DNA of 6,934 nt from assembly GCA_030639985.1 (NCBI GenBank), contig DAOWKG010000231.1:1-6934 (forward strand). The letters are read 5' to 3'. Positions within the stretch are counted from its first letter, which is position 1; each line of letters opens with the position of its first letter. The notes below the pieces were generated by a model. The model was not told the origin of the DNA and made no database searches. It saw nothing but the letters and a program-made list of their open reading frames with translations. The position numbers and the translations under genes are program-made. Source of the stretch: Desulfuromonadaceae bacterium (GTDB lineage: Bacteria > Desulfobacterota > Desulfuromonadia > Desulfuromonadales > Geopsychrobacteraceae). Shown here in pieces: positions 1 to 5,458 of the stretch.

Positions 1-237
1 CATAAATTCCAAAGACTTTTTGAGTTTGCAAAGTGTGCCAAGGGGACTTTCGGCATTGCCAAAGCTCTGGCTGAATCTGACTGCCTGTCAATCATCGGCG
101 GTGGCGATTCGGTGGCAGCCGTCAACCAATCCCATCTACAGGAGCAGATGACCCATATTTCCACCGGCGGTGGTGCCTCACTGGAGTTTCTGGAAGGCAA
201 AGCACTCCCCGGGATTGTTGCCCTAACAGACAAATAG
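1..237 (+). CDS. pgk: Phosphoglycerate kinase, C-terminal fragment (5' end outside window)
   Basis: Cytoplasmic glycolytic enzyme that interconverts 1,3-bisphosphoglycerate + ADP and 3-phosphoglycerate + ATP. Only the last 78 residues are present, read in frame 1 to a TAG at 235-237. They match the end of the nucleotide-binding domain: [20 protein letters not shown], then the glycine-rich [11 protein letters not shown], then [20 protein letters not shown] and a short tail typical of PGK C-termini. tpiA follows after 14 bases, the usual pgk-tpiA order, so the two are probably co-transcribed. The first seven codons read HKFQRLF, where PGKs normally have the conserved WNGPMG(V/L)F loop, so the extreme left edge does not fit the family even though the frame is open. 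Identity is secure; the edge sequence is doubtful. Confidence 0.93.
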   Translation, partial: HKFQRLFEFAKCAKGTFGIAKALAESDCLSIIGGGDSVAAVNQSHLQEQMTHISTGGGASLEFLEGKALPGIVALTDK

Positions 238-251
238 CGAAGGAAACAAAA

Positions 252-1007
252 ATGCGTAAACCGATTATTGCTGGCAACTGGAAACTGCACAAAACTATCT
301 CCGAGTCATGTGAACTTGCTACCCAACTGGTAGCCGACCTTAGCGATATTGATGACATAGATGTGGTCATTGCCCCGGTATTCACAGCACTTTCAGCAGT
401 TGCAGAAACGCTAAAAGGATCATCGATTCAGTTAGCGGCACAAAATTGCTTTCCCGAAACCAGTGGTGCCTTTACTGGCGAAGTATCTCCAGATTTTCTC
501 CAGGATGCCGGTTGTAATTATGTAATTGTCGGTCACTCTGAGCGCCGGCAGTTGCTCAACGAAACCGACGCTTTCATCAATCAAAAGTTGTTAAAAGTTA
601 TTACCACCGGACTTAAACCAATTCTGTGCATTGGTGAGACCTTGCAACAACGTCAAAATGATCAAATGCAAGAGGTTTTGAGGACGCAATTAAAAGGGGG
701 GCTGGGAAACCTCAGCGCCGCACAAATGGCTCCCATGGTCATCGCCTACGAACCGGTCTGGGCCATCGGTACCGGCAAAACGGCAACTAACGATCAAGCT
801 CAGGAAGCACATCGTTTTATCCGTAATTTATTACAACAAATCTATAATTCCGAAATTGCGGCACAAACCAGGATTATCTACGGTGGCAGTGTTAAGCCTG
901 ATAATGTTGCAGGTTTAATGCAACAGGAAGATATCGACGGCGCATTGGTAGGTGGTGCCAGTTTAAAAGTGGCAGATTTCAGTAGAATTGTTCGCTTTGA
1001 GAAATAG
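252..1007 (+). CDS. tpiA: Triosephosphate isomerase
   Basis: Interconverts dihydroxyacetone phosphate and glyceraldehyde 3-phosphate as a cytoplasmic TIM-barrel dimer. The 251 residues are full family length. All catalytic elements are visible: N9 and K11 in AGNWK, the electrophile H95 in VGHSERR, the general base E167 in AYEPVWAIGTG (which starts mobile loop 6, ending GKTA), the YGGSV phosphate loop at 210-214, and the second phosphate-binding GGASLK at 234-239. The ATG is preceded by AAGGAA at 240-245 with a six-base spacer, and it gives the standard MRKPIIAGNWK N-terminus. It lies 14 bases after pgk on the same strand and is followed by a hairpin terminator, so it appears to be the last gene of its transcript. 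secG, the gene that often follows tpiA in related genomes, is absent here. Confidence 0.98.
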   Translation: MRKPIIAGNWKLHKTISESCELATQLVADLSDIDDIDVVIAPVFTALSAVAETLKGSSIQLAAQNCFPETSGAFTGEVSPDFLQDAGCNYVIVGHSERRQLLNETDAFINQKLLKVITTGLKPILCIGETLQQRQNDQMQEVLRTQLKGGLGNLSAAQMAPMVIAYEPVWAIGTGKTATNDQAQEAHRFIRNLLQQIYNSEIAAQTRIIYGGSVKPDNVAGLMQQEDIDGALVGGASLKVADFSRIVRFEK

Positions 1008-1054
1008 TAAGAAGGATATTTACACTCATTACAACGATATAGATTGAACCTAAA

Positions 1055-1090
1055 AAAAGGGACTGTAACCATGCGGATACAGTCCCTTTT
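1055..1090. terminator. Bidirectional intrinsic terminator between tpiA and the response regulator
   Basis: A perfect 13-bp inverted repeat (arms 1055-1067 and 1078-1090, core GGGACTGTA/TACAGTCCC) encloses a 10-base loop. On the + strand the arm ends in TTTT. On the - strand the hairpin is followed by seven Ts, the complement of the A run at 1052-1058. It lies between two convergent genes that end at 1007 and 1153. It can therefore stop both transcripts and should be stronger for the leftward one. Confidence 0.88.
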
Positions 1091-1152
1091 ACTTAAGTAT
1101 TTAACCATTCCCTAGCCACATACCGAGGCATGTCCAGGAAATAAAAAAATCA

Positions 1153-1824
1153 TCAAGATTCCTTCAACGCATACCCTGCCCCACGGACAGTGTGAATCAA
1201 TTTCTTGTCAAACTTCTGGTCAATCTTATTGCGCAGATAATTCACATAAACATCAATTATGTTTGTAAATGAATCAAAGGTATAATCCCATACATTTTCG
1301 GCAATCATCTGGCGAGTAAGCACTCGATTCGGGTTGCGCATAAAATACTCCATCAACGCATACTCTTTTGAAGTGAGGACAATTTCCTCCCCTGCGCGCC
1401 AAACTTTATGAGCCACAGGATCAAGTTTAACGTCGGCAAAAGATATTTCGGCGCCACGATCATTAGAACCACGACGAATCAACGCCCGACAGCGTGCTAC
1501 CAGTTCGACAAAAGCAAACGGTTTAGCAAGATAATCGTCGGCACCAATATCAAAACCGGCGACCTTATCATCGATTGAATCACGGGCGGTAAGACACAGA
1601 ACCGGAACTTGAATACCTTTTTCGCGCAGAGATTTAATTGCCGCCAAACCATCCATTTTTGGCAACATGACATCCATCAAAATCAGCTCAAAAGTTTGCG
1701 ATTCTGCCTTTTTCACCCCTTCCTCACCATCAAAAGCGACTTCGACCGTAAAACCTTCCTCTTCAAGCCCCCGCTGAATAAAGGATGAAACCTTTTTTTC
1801 ATCTTCAACTACTAGAATACGCAT
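1153..1824 (-). CDS. OmpR-family response regulator (CusR/CopR-like), no adjacent kinase
   Basis: Cytoplasmic two-component regulator of 223 residues, full length for the OmpR/PhoB family. Residues 1-115 form the receiver: acidic pair E7/D8, phospho-acceptor D51 in LMDVMLPKMDG, switch T79 and K101 in the KPF motif. Residues about 125-221 form the winged-helix DNA-binding domain, with LTSKEYALMEYFMRN, the recognition-helix region FTNIIDVYVNYLRNKID and the terminal hairpin IHTVRGAGYAL. Overall it resembles CusR/CopR/IrlR-type regulators, but the signal cannot be told from sequence. ATG at 1824 has AAGGAG at 1833-1838 with an eight-base spacer. No histidine kinase is adjacent: downstream is the convergent tpiA, and 103 bases upstream ygbA ends on the same strand. 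It may have its own promoter in the AT-rich gap 1825-1927 or be read through from ygbA. Confidence 0.93.
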   Translation of the reverse strand: MRILVVEDEKKVSSFIQRGLEEEGFTVEVAFDGEEGVKKAESQTFELILMDVMLPKMDGLAAIKSLREKGIQVPVLCLTARDSIDDKVAGFDIGADDYLAKPFAFVELVARCRALIRRGSNDRGAEISFADVKLDPVAHKVWRAGEEIVLTSKEYALMEYFMRNPNRVLTRQMIAENVWDYTFDSFTNIIDVYVNYLRNKIDQKFDKKLIHTVRGAGYALKES

Positions 1825-1927
1825 TGTTCATTCTCCTTCGCCAATTAATAATAGTACACTTATTAGGATAAGCTAGCAGAAGTTTAATTAATCCTCAAGA
1901 AAAAATTTACCTGCCACCGCTGGGTCG

Positions 1928-2299
1928 TTAAAAAAAATAATGCCAAAGCAAATCGAGACGCCCACGTTTAATCAATGTCTTGCCTGAATAGCGCATTATT
2001 TCACGCACTTTTTCCCGGTGCCCAGATCGATAACAATGGATCTGGCAGTGTTTACAATTAGGATCTTCTTCCACGGGGCACTGCAATCGCCGCTCAATTG
2101 CATATTCAAGAAAATCAAGGCAATCGGGACAGCAAACATAGCGCTCCAGCACAACTAATTGTTGCGGCAATCGAGAAAGTGATTTCCGTTCTCCAACATG
2201 GTGATCACGGCAATAAACCGAAGTAAAAAGAGCCAGTATCTGCAAATCTTTTTTTTCTTTTTTGGTTAAAGATGTAAGATTTAAGGTGCCGATTTTCAA
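1928..2299 (-). CDS. ygbA: YgbA-family (nitrous oxide-stimulated promoter family) Cys-rich protein
   Basis: Small cytoplasmic protein of 123 residues recognised by the YgbA_NO family pattern: VYCRDHH near residues 28-34, CxxC at 57-60, (L/F)xYAxxRxxxCP at about 64-75, then C82-x2-C85-x3-C89-Y with RxxxxxIMRYSG at 95-106. Eight cysteines and nearby histidines suggest metal or cluster binding, but the biochemical role is not established. E. coli ygbA belongs to the NsrR nitric-oxide regulon, so a role in NO or nitrosative stress is the best inference. The start is TTG at 2299, overlapping the TGA of the upstream Crp/Fnr gene as TTGA, which suggests translational coupling. AAGGAG lies only two bases from this TTG, so the exact start is uncertain. 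No in-frame ATG or GTG lies near the N-terminus. The KKEKKD stretch comes from an A-rich run (about 2249-2265 on the opposite strand). Confidence 0.85.
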   Translation of the reverse strand: MKIGTLNLTSLTKKEKKDLQILALFTSVYCRDHHVGERKSLSRLPQQLVVLERYVCCPDCLDFLEYAIERRLQCPVEEDPNCKHCQIHCYRSGHREKVREIMRYSGKTLIKRGRLDLLWHYFF

Positions 2300-2979
2300 G
2301 TCTCCTTATAGCTTTCAGCCAGATCAAACAGTCGATCGACATCAAGAAGTTCAATGTGCTTACCCTTAACCACTATAATTTCATCATCAGATAATTTACG
2401 GAAAGTTCGCGACAGGGTTTCGCTGGTCGTACCCAGATTTGATGCCAACTGGGTTTTGGAAATTGGCAGTAGCACCGATTTTGTATCTTCAGCGCCAAGA
2501 TCCAACAAATAGCGAGCTAACCGAGCTGGCACATCCCGAAAGGTAAGATCCTCTATCTGCACCGTAAATAAGCGTAAGAAACGGGACAAACCAGCAATCA
2601 TATTAATCGCTAACTGCGTATGCTGGTGCAACAGATCAAAAAATTCCCGCTTCGGAAAAAAAAGCAGTTCAGAAACATCAAGTGTTTCTGCAAATGCCGG
2701 ATAGCGACCATCATCGAAAATGGCGGCCTCAGCAAAACTGTTGCCAGGTTGAATAATATGGAGAATTCGTTCCTTGCCGTCCGGGGAGAGTTTATAAATT
2801 TTCACCTTTCCTGAAGCAACGATATAAAAACCATCAGCTTCTGCCCCCTCTGCAAACAAAAATTCCCCTTTGGGAAACTTCCGAACCCGCAAAATTGACA
2901 ACAACAGCTGCAGATCATATTCGCTGGAACTGTAAAATAAAGGGCATTGCTTAATAATTTTCAAAGAGTTATTATTCAC
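2296..2979 (-). CDS. Crp/Fnr-family transcriptional regulator (Fnr-type recognition helix, no Fe-S cysteines)
   Basis: Regulator of 227 residues. An N-terminal cupin-type effector domain covers about 20-115, including FYIVASGKVKIYK and PGNSFAEAAIFDDG. A long dimerisation helix follows at about 118-145. The C-terminal winged helix has PISKTQLASNLGTTSETLSR; E187, S190 and R191 form the ExxSR recognition motif used by Fnr/Dnr proteins for TTGAT half-sites. Only one cysteine (C12) is present, so it cannot carry an Fnr 4Fe-4S cluster. The effector pocket lacks the CRP cAMP signature (RPRSA replaced by GRYPA). Coupling to ygbA makes a Dnr/HcpR-like NO sensor plausible. The frame stays open to a TTG at 3018 (240 residues), but that TTG has no spaced ribosome site. 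GTG at 2979 has GGAG with a five-base spacer and gives the normal family length, so it is preferred. It is divergent from the FN3 gene. Confidence 0.9.
   Translation of the reverse strand: MNNNSLKIIKQCPLFYSSSEYDLQLLLSILRVRKFPKGEFLFAEGAEADGFYIVASGKVKIYKLSPDGKERILHIIQPGNSFAEAAIFDDGRYPAFAETLDVSELLFFPKREFFDLLHQHTQLAINMIAGLSRFLRLFTVQIEDLTFRDVPARLARYLLDLGAEDTKSVLLPISKTQLASNLGTTSETLSRTFRKLSDDEIIVVKGKHIELLDVDRLFDLAESYKET
2302..2307 (-). promoter_or_regulatory. Shine-Dalgarno AAGGAG of ygbA, unusually close to the TTG
   Basis: A strong AAGGAG is followed by only AC before the TTG at 2299. The in-frame ATC two codons downstream (first base 2293) has an eight-base spacer. The site lies inside the last codons of the upstream regulator gene, as expected for a coupled pair. 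Confidence 0.6.
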
Positions 2980-2984
2980 AATTG

Positions 2985-2988
2985 CTCC
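2985..2988 (-). promoter_or_regulatory. GGAG ribosome binding site that favours the GTG start of the Crp/Fnr gene
   Basis: Read on the - strand, CCGGAG is followed by CAATT and then GTG (2979-2977). The upstream in-frame TTG at 3018 has only CCGGA touching it directly, with no spacer. This is the main reason for the shorter start. Confidence 0.6.
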
Positions 2989-3068
2989 GGAAATACCCAA
3001 TATACCGACATTTTTCAATCCGGTCTTTGGTTATTAAATGAAAAGAATGATAATAAAGGACAACTTAA

Positions 3069-3992
3069 ATGAAGTTATCGCAAATATTTATAATTAGCTT
3101 TTTACTTCTTGTCAATTTTATAAGTAGCGCATATTGCAAGGACATAACCCTCTCCTGGGATCCAAGTCCTACCCCTGAAGTTAGCGGGTATATGGTTTAC
3201 TACAAGCAGGGCAATAGCAACCTCCCCTTCGATGGCACCGATGCTACCGAAGGAGCATCTCCGATAGATGTTGGTGACACCCTCACGACGACATTGACGG
3301 GGCTGGACGAAACGGCAACCTATTACTTCTCTGTAACTGCTTATGATTATAGCAATAATCAAAGTAGCTATTCCAATATTGTCAGCAATGCTGATGGTGA
3401 CAGTCTGATTTCGGATACCGACACCCCTGCTACTACCTGGGCTCCCGCACTAATCAGACCGGCTAATAATGCTACCGGGGAACCAATACCGGTTACCTTT
3501 CAATGGGAAACAGCTCCGACAAACTACGATGTCACCTACACGCTCTTTTACGGCACCAACGAAGACGAGCTAACTAATGCCGGGGCTATCATCGCAGTTC
3601 AGCCGACCTCTGGAACCCCAAACGTTCCTGCAGGAGTTATTATTGCCCTGACTGCCCTCTTACTCGTGACAGCAGGCAGTCATTTGCTGCCAAAAATCAA
3701 AACCAAATTACAAACTACCAGCTTAGTGGCAATTATTTTACTAGGGGGCATCCTGACTGCCTGTGGCGGTGGTGGTGGCGGGAGCGATTCATCGGGTGAT
3801 CACTCAGTAGCTACCGTTGATCCTCCAACTGCGACACTCTATGCTGTTACTATGAATAATAGCGATTACTACGAAGGTTACGATCTTGAACCGGGCACAA
3901 CTTACTACTGGAAAGTTGTTGCAACCGATGCTCAAGATACCAATATTGTTTACACCAGTGAGGTCAGACAATTCACTACCGACTCCTACTAA
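3069..3992 (+). CDS. Secreted FN3-domain protein with internal transmembrane hairpin and lipobox
   Basis: Predicted exported protein of 307 residues with no recognised enzyme activity. Residues 1-21 form a Sec signal peptide (K2, hydrophobic 6-18, SSA before the likely cut). Residues 24-108 are one fibronectin type III domain (ITLSWDPSP, GYMVYYK, TYYFSVTAYD). A second FN3-like domain starts at about 125 (ALIRPANNATG, VTFQWE, YTLFYGT) and finishes at about 250-305 (LEPGTTYYWKVVATDAQ, SEVRQFTT). Between its halves lie a hydrophobic segment 187-207, a loop with K209, K211 and K213, and a second hydrophobic segment 217-231 ending in LTAC (C232) and six glycines. ATG at 3069 follows AAAGGA (3055-3060) with an eight-base spacer. 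The gene is divergent from the Crp/Fnr regulator and ends 30 bases before the convergent prsR. Surface adhesion or matrix attachment is a guess from FN3 domains only. Confidence 0.85.
   Translation: MKLSQIFIISFLLLVNFISSAYCKDITLSWDPSPTPEVSGYMVYYKQGNSNLPFDGTDATEGASPIDVGDTLTTTLTGLDETATYYFSVTAYDYSNNQSSYSNIVSNADGDSLISDTDTPATTWAPALIRPANNATGEPIPVTFQWETAPTNYDVTYTLFYGTNEDELTNAGAIIAVQPTSGTPNVPAGVIIALTALLLVTAGSHLLPKIKTKLQTTSLVAIILLGGILTACGGGGGGSDSSGDHSVATVDPPTATLYAVTMNNSDYYEGYDLEPGTTYYWKVVATDAQDTNIVYTSEVRQFTTDSY
3627..3782 (+). other. Encoded membrane hairpin with lipoprotein-type LTAC-Gly6 motif inside an FN3 domain
   Basis: Residues 187-238 of the FN3 protein. Segment one (PAGVIIALTALLLVTAG) and segment two (LVAIILLGGILTAC) flank a short loop carrying three lysines. 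By the positive-inside rule the loop is cytoplasmic and C232 is at the outer face of the inner membrane, the geometry used by Lgt/LspA. The glycine run is coded at 3765-3782. The hydrophobicity and motif are seen directly; processing is inferred. Confidence 0.7.
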
Positions 3993-4022
3993 GCGGTCAG
4001 ACGTAACGAACCATTACCGCAG

Positions 4023-5441
4023 TTAATTGTGATGCAAACCATGCTTTTTAAGCAAATCATAAAGTGTCGGTCGGCTCACGCCTAGTTGAGCTGCAGCTTT
4101 AAGAATATTCCCCTGTGACACTTCAAGTGCCTGTTGCAATAAAACATGCTCAACTTCATGCCGGGCTTGCTTCAGCGTCGTTCCGGAAAAACTGAGGCTT
4201 TTGCTTCCATCTTGTGGTACCAGCGGTGATTCAACTGCGCCAGACAATGGTTCTTGTGACAAATCTTCAAACCCCAAATCAACGGCTTCGATGATCGGAC
4301 TATCGGTCATTACCACTGCCCGTTTAATTTTGTTTTCTAATTCCCGCACATTTCCCGGCCACTCATATTCCTGTAACCATTTAAGGGCAGCAGCACTGAA
4401 ACCCCTGACTTTTTGACCAAATTCGTGTCCAAAGCGCCGCAAAAATATATTAGCTAACAATTCTATATCTTCGCCACGTTCACGCAACGGCGGTAAATCA
4501 ATAGTAATTACCCCGATTCGATAATAAAGATCTTCCCGGAATTTACCCGATTTTATTGACTCCTGGATATCGACATTGGTAGCAGCAACAATTCTGGTAT
4601 CTACGGGGATATCTTCCCGTCCACCAACCCGTTGAATTATCTTTTCCTGCAGAAAACGGAGCAATTTAACCTGTAATAAAGGTGCCATCTCACCGATCTC
4701 ATCGAGGAAAAGGGTACCGCCGTCAGCGTATTCAACTTTTCCCAGCACCCGATTCTGCGCTCCGGTAAAGGCCCCTTTTTCATGCCCAAACAGTTCACTT
4801 TCAAGCAAGCTTTCGGGGATAGCACCACAATTTATTGCGACAAAATTTCCATCCTTACGAATTCCTCGATTATGAATCGCTTGGGCAACAACTTCCTTAC
4901 CGGTACCACTACCACCCAAGATAAGGATCGGTACATCGATAGAAGCAACTTTTTTTATCGTCGCAAAAACCTTTTGCATCTGCGGACACTGCCCAAAGAT
5001 ACCGCTATAGCCACTTTCAGGATCCCCACCAGCAGAAAGTTGCAGGCGTCGGTTTTCTTCTTCCAAACCAGCGACATGGAAAGCACGGGCGAGAATAATT
5101 TTCAATTCATCCAGATCAATTGGCTTATGATAATAATCGTAAGCGCCCATATCGACGGCAGCTAAGGCATTGGCGTGATCTTCATTACCAGAGAGGACAA
5201 TAACCTTACAATTAGGCTGCAATTCAAGCATCTGCTGTAAACAGCGTAACCCTTCTGATGCGCCATCAATATCGGGCGGCAAGCCCAGATCAAGGGTAAC
5301 AACCTTAGGAGTATGTTTGGCAAACAACTTAAGCGCTTCATCCACAGATTCTGCCAACAGGGTACGGTACTGTTTTCCCAAACCCCACTTCAGTTGTTTT
5401 CTGATTTCACCACTATCATCAACAATCAATATTTTTTCCAT
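4023..5441 (-). CDS. prsR: PrsR: PEP-CTERM-box sigma54-dependent response regulator
   Basis: Cytoplasmic NtrC-type activator of 472 residues. The receiver (1-120) has D8/D9, phospho-acceptor D51 in the PrsR-typical TLDLGLPPDIDGASEG, S84 and K106 (HKPID). The AAA+ domain (about 145-375) carries Walker A GGSGTGKE (176-183), the sigma54-contacting GAFTGA (223-228), Walker B LFLDEIGEM with D247/E248, and WPGNVREL (361-368). A Fis-type helix-turn-helix closes the protein (NILKAAAQLGVSRPTLYDLL, 445-464). It is expected to bind enhancers and activate sigma54 promoters of exosortase/PEP-CTERM-associated genes after phosphorylation by PrsK. The frame is open back to 5567, but that extension overlaps prsK and has no receiver homology. 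Of the two adjacent ATGs, 5441 is preferred because AGGGG lies five bases upstream. All catalytic motifs are intact. Confidence 0.94.
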   Translation of the reverse strand: MEKILIVDDSGEIRKQLKWGLGKQYRTLLAESVDEALKLFAKHTPKVVTLDLGLPPDIDGASEGLRCLQQMLELQPNCKVIVLSGNEDHANALAAVDMGAYDYYHKPIDLDELKIILARAFHVAGLEEENRRLQLSAGGDPESGYSGIFGQCPQMQKVFATIKKVASIDVPILILGGSGTGKEVVAQAIHNRGIRKDGNFVAINCGAIPESLLESELFGHEKGAFTGAQNRVLGKVEYADGGTLFLDEIGEMAPLLQVKLLRFLQEKIIQRVGGREDIPVDTRIVAATNVDIQESIKSGKFREDLYYRIGVITIDLPPLRERGEDIELLANIFLRRFGHEFGQKVRGFSAAALKWLQEYEWPGNVRELENKIKRAVVMTDSPIIEAVDLGFEDLSQEPLSGAVESPLVPQDGSKSLSFSGTTLKQARHEVEHVLLQQALEVSQGNILKAAAQLGVSRPTLYDLLKKHGLHHN

Positions 5442-5446
5442 CATAT

Positions 5447-5451
5447 CCCCT
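5447..5451 (-). promoter_or_regulatory. AGGGG ribosome binding site of prsR
   Basis: On the - strand AGGGG is followed by ATATG and then the ATG at 5441. The tandem ATG at 5444 would leave only two bases. The site lies in the 17-base gap between prsK and prsR, so prsR has its own ribosome site within the shared transcript. Confidence 0.65.
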
Positions 5452-5458
5452 ATGTAAG

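Noticed and set aside
1906..1917. TGGCAG on the - strand upstream of the response regulator as a sigma54 -24 element
   Set aside because: The position ten bases on has TT where the invariant -12 GC is needed.
2249..2265. A-rich run in ygbA as a programmed frameshift site
   Set aside because: The A runs are not phased as an A-AAA-AAG slippery heptamer in the reading frame, and the zero frame gives a complete protein.
2980..3018. Longer Crp/Fnr start at TTG 3018
   Set aside because: No spaced Shine-Dalgarno sequence is present, and the extra 13 residues are not typical of the family. It cannot be excluded, since the frame is open.
3027..3054. Promoter-like TTGGTT - 16 bases - GATAAT before the FN3 gene
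   Set aside because: The transcript would start at about 3061, after the ribosome site at 3055-3060, leaving a leader without it. The real promoter is probably further upstream, and none is convincing.
3993..4020. GCGGT/ACCGC inverted repeat between the FN3 gene and prsR as a terminator
   Set aside because: The stem is only 5 bp around an 18-base loop, with no T run on either strand.
4782..5165. 127-codon open frame on the + strand inside prsR
   Set aside because: It lies entirely within the conserved AAA+ and receiver coding region on the other strand, with no recognisable domain; a shadow frame.
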